A DNA stretch of 64,000 bases from Nageia nagi (Eukaryota > Pinophyta), in NCBI GenBank assembly GCA_050084985.1, contig JBITNC010000001.1, forward strand, positions 52,328,001-52,392,000. The letters are read 5' to 3'. Shown piece after piece: positions 34,401 to 42,085 of the stretch. Below the pieces are notes generated by a model. That model searched no databases and was not told where the DNA came from. It saw only the letters and a program-made list of their open reading frames with translations. The position numbers and the translations under genes were made by a program. Position 1 is the stretch's first letter, and each line of letters opens with the position of its first letter.

Positions 34401-37317
34401 AGAGTTCACTCAAAATTTAATTCACAGAAAGGGCACTCTGCTTTGTATAAAGAAGACTAATTCTAGAATGAGAGCTGTCCATTACTAATCTGCACTGTCA
34501 ATTCTTGACTAAAGTCCCAGAAAAGTGAGCCATATGCCTCTACCGATATAATTCAGCCATATGCCTGTATCAATATAAATCTGTCAGAGAAAATATTTTT
34601 TCAAAACCACGGCCTTGCAAGAACACAATACTTGGGTGCAGCAAAGGTCAAATGTATACTTCATTAAGAGTTGCATCAACTGTCGTACAATCTAAACTGT
34701 ATAGCTTTCATAAAAATAATTAAGCAAATTTCAAAAACAGAATATACTAGGAAATAAAAAGCTACTATCACTAAGGAAATACACACCATAGAATGATCAG
34801 CCCATTTAACAAATTCATTTAATGCAGCTAATCCTTTGACATCTTATACCAAACACTTACAGCAGTTTAGCCATAATGCATAGGCAGAAATAATTTACGA
34901 CATAATCAAGTGCAACAAATTTTCGCCACAGTGTTGAAGACAAATTTAAAGGTGGAGAAACTAAAGTTTCCAACATTAATATACAACACTTACAAGTTGT
35001 ATTGGCTATTTGGTGCTGTGATGAATTGAAGAAAGGTTCTACCCTGTATAGAAGCTAATGGTGCAATGTGAAAAGGCAATGAGCTGGCCTCAGATCAGCC
35101 AACTGGAGAGTATTGCATAAGAGTCCATAAAATGATGCACAAAATGCCCATAAATTGCGAAAAAATTGAATCAAAAGTTATGAGAACATTGACAACAAGG
35201 TAAAAGCACATGATTATTATAGTTATAAAGGCAATGATTTGACAAAGTTGACATTTGATCTATTAGTGAGATCTTGTGTTTCATTGCTCAAATAACATAA
35301 CCTATAACAAGAATGTATTTGCAGAGTTAAATGACAAGGAGAAGAGCAAGGTTGTTGCCAAACGAGAACTTTGCAAGTTGAAATGAGAATGGAAGAAGAA
35401 TATACATGAAACATATCACAAGCCAATTGAAGCAAAACCGTGTGACACAGCCTGTTGAAAAGAAATACAAGAGGATATTTCATAACAAGCAATGCATCAT
35501 ATGTGAAAAAGAAAATAGGAATTACGTTGTTGCTATAACAGCCAGGCCATTATTCCTATTAAAGCTTGGAGGTCAAGATCATAATTTGTGCAGTACTCCC
35601 CATACAAGCCAATAGTTGGTTGTGGCACAAAATTCATGGTTGCTTAAATTTCCAAAGCTTGTATTTATTGAATGCAAAAGGCAGAAGCTTGAAAATAAGT
35701 TTGTAAAGATTCATGTTTCACAAAGAAAAGTTTCCAAGAAGATTAATGTGAAGAATATCTCATACACTGCATCTGATTAAATTCAATTTGCAGTTTTCAA
35801 AGCAGTGATTCACGGGGACATGTCCCCCCTCCCATGCTGTCCCTTGAATGTTCCTAGGACAGCCCCTTATAGGGCCATTCCTGCTACATATCCTGAATAA
35901 GTAGCATTCCTTAAGACCAAATTCATGCTAAAACCAACAATAGGTATGTGAGCTTGTCTTCGCAGAAAACTACATATCAAACTCCAATGCAGTATATGCA
36001 GCCAATTAAATGCACTTAATCACATGAGCCATGCATGACATATTTGTAAGGAATTTGGGGCACCTGGTCTCATCATAAATTCTCCATACCCACAAGTTGA
36101 TAGGCACTGGTAGCTGGCCATAGGAATTCCTAAATATGGGAGAGAAATCTAAGACAATCAATGTCCGCATAACCGGTTTACATCTAGTTTTGTGCTTGTA
36201 GTCGATTAAAATACACAAAAAAAGTCCCTCTAAGTAAACGGCTCATCATTAATGTGATCTTACATTCTATCAAATTTTCATAGTTTACTCAATTAGCAAT
36301 TTGTCGAATAGACTTATTTTGACACGTCAGGAGTTCAGTGAAAGATTAAGGTGAGACAAAAATCCAACAGCTTAAATTACACCTTGTAACACACTTAATT
36401 AAAGTAAATAATTTTGGGACTTAACTTTGGCTAACGAAGAAGATTAAGTTTTGAAATTATTAAAAATGTTTTTATCTCTTTGTATTATTTCCCAATAATA
36501 CTACAAAATACCTCGCCAAATCTCTTTAAATTATCTCTTTGAATGTTAATTTGTCTAGAAATTCCCCTAGCACATATTCCCTTCCTCCATGAAGCCAAAT
36601 CTTTAAAAATATTATCATTAATAATTTATTTTTCAGAAACCTCAAATTATATTTTAACATGGAATTCCATAAACATTGCGAAAAGTATTATTTCGGTAAT
36701 TGTATATGGTTCCTGATTGAGCATATCCACCTATAAGTTTTTATTGTACTTTCACTGTAAATCCGGTTTTAAATTGCATGGAGGGTTTTAAAATACAGTC
36801 TTCCACCATAAGATGCAAACGACGAAAAAAAACTCAAAAAGAAAAACTTAGATTCCGCAAAGTCTCGGTTAAAAACGAAAAAAAAAAAAATAACTCATAA
36901 TATAACAAAAATAACTAAATAAAACTTGCCTAGCCTAGGGTTACAATTATACGTCACTTGAGGTAGAAACAAAAGAAAGTACCTTCTATCGTCAAGATTA
37001 AATCCTCCCCTTGGACTGCGGCGAACATCGTAGCCGTCGTCTCTGCGAGACCTTTTGTAAAGAGGAGAGCGCCGCGAAGAAGGCGAATGACGGCGGTCGC
37101 GTGGAACATACGGAGGAGGGCTAGGGCTATGTCTCCGCTTATATCCATAATCTCCTCCTCTGCGAGGGGGTCTATCATCTCTGTCATCTCTTCTTTCCCT
37201 GGAATCCCTGTCCCGCTTGCGCTCCTCAGGTACCTTCTCCTTTTCCTTGCGCTCAGATGGACGATCCCTGCGCCGATCTAAGGCTTCTGCAGGCGGCATA
37301 TCGATAACCTCCGTCAT
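13416..37317 (-). CDS. SE: SERRATE (ARS2-type C2H2 zinc-finger protein), 12 coding exons
   Basis: SERRATE is a nuclear protein that works with DCL1 and HYL1 in microRNA processing and with the cap-binding complex in splicing and RNA turnover. Twelve exons (listed separately) join with matching phases into about 734 residues; plant SERRATE proteins are typically about 700-760. Order: an Arg/Asp/Ser/Pro-rich N-terminus, the ARS2 N-terminal helical domain (exons 4-7, TYKQFIQELEDDILP), an acidic linker and KRRRHG basic patch, the ARS2 core with YLWRVHGLDYYG, a C2H2 finger, a Pro/Gly-rich tail (MPVPGAGPLGPFVPAPPE) and the conserved end VTVIDYRSL. Intron 3 is about 17.55 kb. The frame appears off by one base in exon 8 (G-run at 15227-15231) and exon 11 (G-run at 13689-13694). 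Those sites may be assembly errors or real damage; otherwise conservation is excellent. Confidence 0.93.
13618..13835 (-). CDS. SE: SERRATE exon 11 (one-base frame break; GC donor)
   Basis: The exon encodes PLGPFVPAPPEVTMRMLREQ and a Gly/Arg-rich stretch. At a run of six G (13689-13694) the frame leaves the expected path. One frame over, the sequence continues with the conserved QPMLPVSPGFRHDPRRIR. As written, the upstream frame reads through to a stop at 13607. The donor is AG/GCAAGT, the standard GC-type donor. One extra G in the run would restore frame and match the phase of exon 12. Confidence 0.88.
13930..14222 (-). CDS. SE: SERRATE exon 10
   Basis: The exon starts RDKTRRRKMGPGIDGPSRAR and continues with an Arg/Asp-rich low-complexity stretch, then a Gly/Pro-rich part ending VLMPVPGAG. 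The acceptor is TTGCAG and the donor GG/GTGAGT. Confidence 0.92.
14314..14362 (-). CDS. SE: SERRATE exon 9
   Basis: This 49-base exon encodes DPDAPGSAVMTQQPAQ, matching the N-D-P-x-A-P-G...Q-Q segment after the zinc finger in plant homologues. The acceptor is GACAG and the donor CAG/GTATAT; it ends in phase 0. Confidence 0.9.
14471..15270 (-). CDS. SE: SERRATE exon 8 (core domain and C2H2 finger; frame conflict near 5' end)
   Basis: The largest exon carries the linker ASDHNSDDDAEGTGKRRRHG, the core with GSIGVVIIRGTNTVKGLEG and YLWRVHGLDYYG, and the zinc finger, ending IYFNNYM plus two bases before GTAAGA. From the obvious CAG acceptor (exon start 15270) the first residues GPSATGSMASSSKG look native, but the frame then breaks at a run of five G (15227-15231). 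Either one G is missing, or splicing uses the AG two bases further on (start 15268), which keeps frame but replaces that segment with SKCYRINGVIF. Confidence 0.92.
14536..14607 (-). other. SE: C2H2 zinc finger of SERRATE
   Basis: This segment of exon 8 encodes a C-G-A-K-G-C pair of cysteines followed by KLFHAAEFVHKHLKLRH, giving the two cysteines and the paired C-terminal histidines. The finger is required for SERRATE RNA and partner binding in plants. All metal-binding residues are present. Confidence 0.88.
15367..15435 (-). CDS. SE: SERRATE exon 7
   Basis: The exon encodes RNENAKATAKEFLNDLQNGS then LDV, the last helix of the ARS2 N-terminal domain. It ends with two bases of a valine codon before a consensus GTAAGT donor. 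Confidence 0.92.
15524..15571 (-). CDS. SE: SERRATE exon 6
   Basis: This 48-base exon encodes WLKDKYDPSHLEAVIQ, matching the family's W-L-K/R-x-K-Y-x-P...V-I-x-R segment. It lies between a TATAG acceptor and an AAAG/GTTAGC donor. Confidence 0.92.
15678..15752 (-). CDS. SE: SERRATE exon 5
   Basis: The exon encodes YEEYRTEYISTQKRAFFEAH and then KDED, continuing the ARS2 N-terminal helical domain. It has an AACAG acceptor and a TG/GTAAAG donor and splits a tryptophan codon. Confidence 0.93.
15878..15952 (-). CDS. SE: SERRATE exon 4
   Basis: The exon encodes GLMTYKQFIQELEDDILPAE then AER, the highly conserved start of the ARS2 N-terminal domain. Acceptor TTTCAG and donor CAG/GTAATT are clear. 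This is the first exon after the giant intron. Confidence 0.93.
17012..17914. repeat. Array of eight hairpin units with AAAGACAA/TTGTCTTT arms
   Basis: Eight imperfect inverted repeats occur at 17012-17055, 17126-17169, 17240-17285, 17353-17400, 17498-17532, 17582-17628, 17651-17700 and 17870-17914. Each has a left arm CATG...AAAAGACAA, a short AATC-like centre and a right arm TTGTCTTTT...CATGC. The best one, 17126-17169, pairs 19 bases per arm with a 4-base loop and one mismatch. Spacers of about 25-170 bases differ between units. Overlapping ORFs on both strands here arise from the repeat itself. It probably belongs to an LTR retrotransposon. Confidence 0.8.
17915..18330 (+). promoter_or_regulatory. 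LTR-like promoter segment with TATA box
   Basis: CCTATAAATACAAACCC (TATA core 18058-18065) is followed by a CT-rich leader and then, at about 18284, an ATG opening a short basic frame (MAKPNPKNRERGRDRR). This looks like the U3/R part of an LTR leading into a gag remnant. A 105-residue frame at 18337-18654 follows but has no domain I recognise. LTR borders were not found. Confidence 0.35.
18780..20600. other. Intronic LTR-like repeat sequence, unresolved
   Basis: About 18900-19620 has the same style as the solo LTR at 28947-30333: runs of CAGTTACAAA-type and repeated CTCC/AACTG pieces, ending with a block resembling TGGGGCATGGTGTTGCA. A TATA-like CTATTTATACCCC near 19837 suggests another LTR promoter. 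No coding domain or paired terminus could be established. Confidence 0.35.
20660..20883 (+). mobile_element. Copia LTR remnant with initiator-Met tRNA primer site
   Basis: A short LTR-like block starts TGTTGGGAGTTTATC at 20660 and ends ...TTCCA at 20868. It is followed by TGGTATCAGAGC (20872-20883), complementary to the 3' end of plant initiator methionine tRNA and the standard Copia primer-binding site. The downstream internal region is not recognisable, so this is a truncated copy. Confidence 0.6.
21140..22010. mobile_element. Candidate non-autonomous hAT-like element
   Basis: Both ends are packed with GGGAGC/GCTCCC motifs (21150-21250 and 21810-22000). The middle, near 21730-21800, resembles that of the 808-bp hAT element at 22963-23770, with a shared GGACCCAACCC segment followed by an A/T run. 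I could not define a target duplication, so borders are approximate. Confidence 0.4.
22018..22185 (+). repeat. Left arm of a long inverted repeat around the hAT relic
   Basis: This block, with AGTGTCCATTGAAAG, a GTTAACCTCTTGCAC segment and flanking CAATTGCAAATTGA, recurs in reverse complement at 25195-25395. The two arms bracket the old hAT transposase relic. Similarity is interrupted but extends over most of the length. Confidence 0.6.
22655..24640 (-). pseudogene. hAT-superfamily transposase relic (BED finger, DUF659), split by an insertion
   Basis: Minus-strand order: a BED-finger-like piece near 24530-24620 (FGGIYKFKIHISQETER), then DUF659 at about 24064-23779 with VVMDNAANYVVVRK, FWIPCVAHCIDLIHEDIGKL and VRLITKFIYN. 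A non-autonomous hAT then interrupts it. The frame resumes at 22954 as KTFILNMIRQFTINRKLLCP, followed in shifting frames by FISKEWYTSLMSGRLEG and a TEP...DGD block. hAT transposases cut and paste DNA in the nucleus. This copy has stops, frame changes and the 808-bp insertion, so it is inactive. Confidence 0.8.
22963..23770. mobile_element. Non-autonomous hAT element, 808 bp, nested in hAT relic
   Basis: The 8-bp target duplication GTTATAAA occurs at 22955-22962 and 23771-23778. Terminal inverted repeats are CAAGGTTGTCA and, at the other end in reverse complement, CAATGTTATCA (9 of 11 match). Both subterminal zones are dense in GGGGACG/CGTCCCC motifs, likely transposase-binding repeats. The insertion lies inside the F-I-Y-N codons of the older hAT transposase. 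There is no coding capacity of its own. Confidence 0.85.
24845..25127. mobile_element. MITE-like inverted-repeat element, about 283 bp
   Basis: The ends form long imperfect terminal inverted repeats of about 48 bp, both starting GACAAA and including CTTTTTGAC and TTTAAACT blocks. The centre contains smaller palindromes such as CCACGATTTC...AAATCGTG. No coding sequence. A clear target duplication was not found, so the superfamily is unknown. Confidence 0.55.
25195..25395 (-). repeat. Right arm of the long inverted repeat around the hAT relic
   Basis: This is the reverse complement of the left arm at 22018-22185. It also contains its own hairpin: GATTGCAACTCAATAGTTAA at about 25200 pairs with TTAACTATCGAGTTGCAATC ending at about 25284. 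Confidence 0.6.
26010..26671 (+). pseudogene. PPR (pentatricopeptide repeat) pseudogene fragment
   Basis: The plus strand reads repeated PPR-like units: TVSWNALITRYV, KPNSATFHNIIPACATM, ALQEGMDIHQRVNENDF, then NTVSWIAMIASYVQNGFS and ALEEGINIHQRVLENGF. This matches plant PLS-type PPR proteins, which bind organellar RNA. Stops and frame changes occur throughout and several units are shortened, so it is a pseudogene. It is cut at its right end by a hAT insertion at 26680; a few residues continue after 28310. Confidence 0.8.
26680..28302. mobile_element. hAT element, 1623 bp, with 8-bp target duplication
   Basis: The target duplication GTACCAAC occurs at 26672-26679 and 28303-28310. The ends are CATAGTAGCAAAACTCG and, in reverse complement, CATAGTAGTAAATCTCG (15 of 17 match). 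Subterminal zones (about 26695-26875 and 28198-28290) are crowded with GGCGAGT/ACTCGCC and CCGAGTC repeats, typical of hAT transposase-binding arrays. The interior keeps only a C-terminal transposase-like segment, so it is non-autonomous. Confidence 0.9.
27556..27898 (+). pseudogene. C-terminal remnant of hAT transposase inside the 1623-bp element
   Basis: An open segment reads YEAIELDAIDPSSEWIVDDQ, a twice-repeated DQPLQDQ stretch, and then an acidic, low-complexity tail of 73 residues from an internal ATG (MDESSDDEDQPLQHPNIPN). The D-P-S-S-E-W-I-V motif resembles the end of DUF659-type hAT transposases. An intron-like stretch with an AG acceptor just upstream suggests a last exon. No catalytic part is present. 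Confidence 0.5.
28947..30333 (-). mobile_element. Solo LTR, 1387 bp, with 5-bp target duplication
   Basis: On the minus strand the block starts TGTAATGTCCCACATCC and ends CTCTCA, the TG...CA borders of an LTR. It is flanked by ACTAC at 28942-28946 and 30334-30338. No internal region or second LTR is adjacent, so it is a solo LTR left by recombination. Near 30028-30140 a TTTGTAACTGCCC unit is repeated about four times at roughly 38-bp spacing. Confidence 0.75.
30339..33505. other. Intron sequence with no recognised element, apart from a short tandem duplication
   Basis: No conserved domain is visible in any frame. At 31256-31421 an 83-bp unit (GAGAAT.TGCCAC.TTATCT ... TTTTGCTTGG) occurs twice in tandem. 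Longer ORFs such as 32416-32658 have no recognisable motif. Confidence 0.5.
31256..31421. repeat. 83-bp tandem duplication
   Basis: The second copy starts at 31339 and shares GCATGTTTAAAG and TTTTAATACCTTTTGCTTGG with the first. Confidence 0.7.
33506..33557 (-). CDS. SE: SERRATE exon 3
   Basis: This 52-base exon lies between a TTTAG acceptor and a GTTAGTC donor. It encodes DWSGTGRSGFSEMGAPQ plus part of an arginine codon. The family has the same D-W-x-G...P-Q-R segment just before the conserved G-L-M-x-Y-K-Q-F-I. Phases on both sides fit. The exon is too short to show as an ORF by itself. Confidence 0.88.
33772..33902 (-). CDS. SE: SERRATE exon 2 (tandem CAGCAG acceptor)
   Basis: The exon encodes RFSYDGISGYDRGGMGGR and YGDERPHSRH, matching the Gly/Tyr/Arg segment of plant SERRATE. 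The acceptor is a CAGCAG tandem: the exon can begin at 33902 or 33899, adding or omitting one serine without changing frame. It ends with one base of a codon before a GTACCT donor at 33771. Confidence 0.9.
33903..36982 (-). other. SERRATE intron 1, about 3.1 kb
   Basis: The intron runs from a GTACTT donor to a CAG or CAGCAG acceptor. It contains a short GGGGACATGTCCCCCCT-type block at about 35810-35900 resembling the ends of the 808-bp hAT family, and near 34235-34265 a GTTTGAATCCCGAAC sequence resembling a Pol III B box. No coding segment is recognised. Confidence 0.8.
36983..37317 (-). CDS. SE: SERRATE exon 1
   Basis: This exon starts with ATG and MTEVIDMPPAEALDRRRDRP, followed by a strongly charged segment rich in Arg, Asp, Ser and Pro (RRHSPSPPPYVPRDRRHSP). 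That is the intrinsically disordered N-terminus typical of SERRATE. It ends FNLDDR plus two bases, then a GTACTT donor. I chose this start because it is the first in-frame ATG of the open segment and the N-terminus has the expected length. Confidence 0.92.
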
Positions 37318-37551
37318 CGCAGAGGAGAGAACAAAACCCTAGAGTGAGACCTGAAGTTTAGCTGAGCCGCGACGTCTCGAGGTCGAATCCGGCAGGAGAC
37401 AAGGTTTAAGCGTAATATCTTGGAAAGGTACCGGGTCTGAGAGCTTCCGTCTCGTCAAATACGGAAGAAAAAAAAACGAATTTTGATGGCAGGAAATCGA
37501 GCAAAAGCTAAAATGGTAAAATCCTGGAGCGTTAGTATATAATATATAATA
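37318..37551 (-). promoter_or_regulatory. Putative SERRATE promoter and 5' UTR
   Basis: Upstream of the start codon on the minus strand there is an AT run at 37534-37551 (ATTATATATTATATAC) that could serve as a TATA box. It lies about 215 bases before the ATG, leaving room for a 5' leader of roughly 180 bases with CT-rich sequence. No transcript evidence is available, so placement is tentative. Confidence 0.3.
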
Positions 37552-38639
37552 GAAGGGAATACTATAATACCTATATATGGCCTTTACTATTTTAAAGAAA
37601 TGTTAATTTTTGATTATATTAAGAAAGAAAATTAAATTTTACTAATGCATAAATAATTATAAAATGCATTTTTTTTAAGGAGCATGGATGTCTTTAGGAT
37701 AATAATGTTTATATTGTAATATGTTATGTTTTTTAAAAAGTATAAAAAAAATTAAAGTTAAAGTTTATGGTTTTTAAGTCGCAATAAATCTTTGAAAGGA
37801 GTGGAATTGGTAAATATTGTGGATTAAAGGTGATTCAATGTTTCTTATGAATGTATTTAGAAATCAAAGAAAGGTATCATACACTGTTGAATCATTAGTA
37901 TATAAAACTCTCAAATGATGTAAAGAGAGGTTCAAATCCTCCTCTCACATATTAGCGATATGTCTCAAATGTTACATAATGATGATATGTCTCAATTTTG
38001 AATCATTTTGAAAAAGGGTTGAGGCCTTTTTAATAACCCTTATTGATCATTAATCCAAAAATTAATATTAAAATATTAAATATCTAGTGAAAAGAGAGAA
38101 TAATAAATATATTAACCTCATAGCAAATTTGGTTAATAATATGTAAGAAAGTGACATAAGGACTCATCCCTTCTGAATAGAAGTTGGATTTATATCATTT
38201 ACATGATACAATAATCTATTGAAATATGTATTGATGGTACCAAGAATTAAACCTTAACCTTGTATGAAATTACAAGTATAAAATTGAAGTAAAGGAAGAT
38301 ATCGATATCATAATGTCCACACCTTTAATCTGCATCCCTTTCCCAAATTTGTTATTAGCTATAATTAATTAGAACTATTGTTAATCATATTCATTTATAC
38401 CCCACCAGTGGTGTTAATTTTGATTAATGTTAAATCACTCTTTTAGGTATTTAATACCCAACATTAATCACTATTTGTTAGACCCCTCACCCTCACCTTT
38501 GCCTAGCCCATAGTCTCTTTATGACAATACCAAGCTAAAGTCTACATTGGCTTTGACCTACTAATTAGGCCCTCCACATTATATTAGTATCCATTTCATC
38601 TTACCCACATGGGAAGACATGTCCCTCCATGCCTATTAA
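37552..38639. other. Upstream intergenic AT-rich sequence
   Basis: No gene, RNA or bounded repeat is recognised between the putative SERRATE promoter and the truncated Copia element. Confidence 0.4.
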
Positions 38640-38645
38640 ATAACC

Positions 38646-38985
38646 CTATAAGACTACACACTCCACCCTATCTTGCCCCGTAAGGATGCATGGCCTCTCT
38701 TCCATACATAATCCATTCGGTAATGTTGGTAACACCATTCTATTGAGGAGTGTAAGGGATAGTAAATTGCCTTTTGATTTCGTACTTGGTACAAAAATCA
38801 TTGAATTCATTACTATTGTACTCACCCCCATTATAAAATCTTAACATCTTGATTTTGAACTTAGATTGATTTCCTACCAAGGCTTTGAAATCTTTGAACC
38901 TATCAAAGGTTTGATCCTTGTGCTCTAGAAGATGACCAAATGTCATCCTGCTAAAGTTATCAATAAAAGTCAAGTCATAAGACAC
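38646..38985 (-). pseudogene. Copia integrase core fragment
   Basis: The frame reads YDLTFIDNFSRMTFGHLLEH, then RFYNGGEYNSNEFNDFC and IKRQFTIPYTPQ. These match the Copia integrase core, including the first and second catalytic acidic regions (D-N/D-F-S-R and G-G-E-Y). The sequence after TPQ changes frame and ends near 38640. It is a dead fragment. Confidence 0.75.
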
Positions 38986-39579
38986 TCCTCTAAGCGACTT
39001 AGTCAGAAATCAACCCATCAAATATGAACGCATAAGCTGAAAAGGTTTAGTTGCAGTTGTTTCCCTATCTTTCTCACATGTATAGGCTATCATAAGAAAT
39101 TGTTTATCTAAAATATAGTTACGCATATTTTAGAAAGGTCAAACAAATTACCTTTACCAACTTCTAAACTCATAGTCATTACATTGTCTCTAACAACTAA
39201 TGCACCACTCACGAGGGAAGTTTCAAATATATAAATCAATCACTAAGGCATTTTGATCACAAGATTAGAAACTATACAAAAGCCTTCAAATAAATGCCTT
39301 ATTTAATATACCACAAGATAAGATTTACTTTACCATGACATCTTGACTATCAATAGCCATAAGTAATCTTCTTTATAAAGATGTACAAATCATAAATAAT
39401 GCCAACTTGACTATGCTACTAGTCATGATGCAAATAATGGATGAAGGTAGCATTAATCCATTAATAAAGATTCAACTTCCATTAAAGCATAAATACACTT
39501 CCCAGTAATAGAAGTAAATTGGTATTCATCCATAATGGATAAACTTCCTACTCATGGAAGTAAAGTGGCATGAGGTGAA

Positions 39580-39920
39580 CCTTTTCAATTCCGGAGAGGG
39601 GGAAAACCACTCCATCAAAACTTTGTAACTATGGAGAAGGGCAAATCTTTTTAACCACTCCATCAAAACTTTGTAACTATGAAGAAGGGCGAACCTTTTA
39701 ACTACTCCATCAAAATTTCAACCATGGATAAGGATGAATCTTTTTAACCACTTCATCAAAACTTTGCAACTATGGAGAAAGGTGAACCTTTTAACCACTC
39801 CATCAAAACTTTGTAACTATGGAGACAGTCGAACTTTTTAACTACTCCACCAAAAAACTTGCAATCATGGAGAAGGGCGAACCTTTTAACTACTCCATTA
39901 AAAATTGCAACTATGGATAT
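39580..39920. repeat. Minisatellite of about 55-bp units in Copia leader
   Basis: About six units carry AACCACTCCATCAAAACTTT, then GTAACTATGGAGAAGGGCGA and CCTTTT. Units differ by point changes and small indels. Confidence 0.8.
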
Positions 39921-40707
39921 CAATAAGTACACTATCATTGTTAAGCAAGAGTTTTCATACAACTAAGGATGCAAGAAAAAATTCACAAATATATAAACTA
40001 ATGTGCAATTTTCATCATAATCCATAAAAAATGATCATTAAAATATATGCATCATTATTGCAAACTAAATCTTTACCTGAGCAAAGATAATCAAATGTGC
40101 ATAATCAGATATCCATATATCCAACATTTTATCATCACTAAATATAACTCAGAGGTAAGAATAGTTGAGGTTATTTTCTTATAAATTAGGCCTTCACTTG
40201 GATGCCCTCAAGGAGCCTAGGTCCTACCAAACCTCAACTAGTTCCCCTTGGGTAGCGATATACTCTCACAAGGAGAACTACGAGCTATTTTTTCAAAGTT
40301 ATGATGTATGTTGGATCAATCAAATTAATTATCTTGATTAAGTTTTCAATTTTCCTCCTAGGTTATCAAGATAATCCCTAAATGGATGGATAGACATGTG
40401 GTATCACTACACACATGCCTGTCCACCTATATGAAGTTAAATCCAGACCAACAAAAGACTTATGGATAATTAAGAAGTACAAACTTTTCACCACTTGAAT
40501 CATCAGATTAAAAAGGCTCCAGTCTACCTTATCCTCACCTCATGGCTCTTCAAACAAGTCATGTTGTGAAAAAAATGTGCAGATGTATTCATTTTAGGGG
40601 GAAGTAATTTTCAATGTTTGCATACTTTGCATATAAAGTAAAAGTGTAAAATAAATAAATTATTTCAAAAAATGAAAACTACATCCCACATCATCCATAA
40701 GTATGAA

Positions 40708-40855
40708 CCAAAGAGTCGAATGGGTTTTGTTACAACCCCTAATGGATCTCTTTACAAAATTTCATTAATTTGAAGTAACAACAAATGAGCCTAAGAGTCC
40801 AATGGGTTTTGTCACAACCCCTAATGGAACTCTTTACAAAGGTTCATTATCAAAA
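40708..40855. repeat. Tandem duplication of about 75 bp in Copia leader
   Basis: The unit AGTCCAATGGGTTTTGTCAC followed by AACCCCTAATGGA and CTCTTTACAAA occurs twice with minor differences. Confidence 0.65.
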
Positions 40856-41103
40856 ATAAGGAATTCTCCCCTTGTTACTTAAAAAAATGGACTAAAAATA
40901 ATTATTTATTTGCAATTTAACATAGCATTCGTAAGTAAGTATTTAAATGAACTTTTATCCAATCACATGTATAAGGTCAAAATAATAAACCATGCATTAA
41001 TTTTTTTTTATCCATTTAGCAATATGCATTAGGAAAAAAATAATGTAAAACAAATATCCAACCACATGTGAGCAATAAATATGCATTAAGATAAAACAAC
41101 ATT

Positions 41104-41205
41104 AATTAATGCATACTTAATCCATGCAATTAATCATCAAACTATGCATAATTAATCCATGCAATTAATCATTAAACTATGCATAATTAATCCATGCAAT
41201 TTTAT
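41104..41205. repeat. Three tandem units of about 36 bp
   Basis: Each unit contains ATAATTAATCCATGCAATTA and a following TCAT(C/T)AAACTATGC. Confidence 0.65.
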
Positions 41206-41428
41206 CTTAAAGGCATGCTAAAAAAATCTTTAAAATTACTTACACTTTAAAAATTCACTTAAAAATAACAAATAAGGAAATATTAAGCTAAAAAAATACT
41301 TAAAATTAGCCCAAAACAATAATTCATACTTACTAAAAAATAATCCCTAAAAATGTTTTTCCCCTTTTTTCTAAAAAAAAGGTTCCTCCTTTTTTAAAAA
41401 AATGTAACTTAAAAAAAAATGTAGGAAC

Positions 41429-41431
<3 letters not shown>

Positions 41432-41481
<50 letters not shown>
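41432..41481. repeat. (TA)n microsatellite, about 25 repeats
   Basis: An uninterrupted TA dinucleotide run inside the Copia leader. Confidence 0.95.
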
Positions 41482-41487
<6 letters not shown>

Positions 41488-41559
41488 TATTTTTTAATTA
41501 TATTCTTATTTTTTTAATTGATTTTTTTAATTAAAAAAAAAATAAAACCAGGGGGATGG

Positions 41560-42085
41560 TGCAGGCTAGCTGCCATGCGCAAACCCAAAGGGGCACATCG
41601 ATAGACCATCATGCGTAGCCTCCCCAAGCAAGTGCATCAACAGATCGCCATGCACAGCGTCTCTAAGCGGGCGCATCAATCGACTATCGCACGTAACCCT
41701 TAGAGGGGTGAGCATCAACTACCATCATGTGTAAACCCCATAAGGGGGAGCATCGGTTGCCATCGCATAGCCCCCAAAGGGGGATCATCGACTATCACCA
41801 CATGCAACCCCCATAACGGGAGCATTGGCTACCATCGCATGTAACGTCCATAAGGGGGAGCACCGGCTGCTGTCATGCATAACCCCTAAAAGGGGAGCAT
41901 TGGCTTCCACCATGCATAGCCCCTAGAGAGGGATGTAGGCTACCACCATGCATAACCCTCACAAGGGCGAGCATCAATTGCCATCGGGTGCAACCCCCAC
42001 AAGGGGGAGTGTTGGTTGCTGTTATGCGCAACCTCTCGAGGGGGAGCATCGGTAGGCCTAGCGTGCATAGCCCCAAAGGGTTGGG
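41560..42085. repeat. GC-rich minisatellite in Copia leader
   Basis: About twelve degenerate units of roughly 40-50 bp follow the pattern GGGGGAGCATCGGCTACCAT, then CGCATGCAACCCCC and AAGG. It is a sharply GC-rich island in otherwise AT-rich DNA. Small antisense ORFs (41873-42146) simply translate the repeat. The GC-rich block in the leader of the plus-strand Copia (about 45370-46140) occupies an equivalent position but is not obviously the same repeat. Confidence 0.75.
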
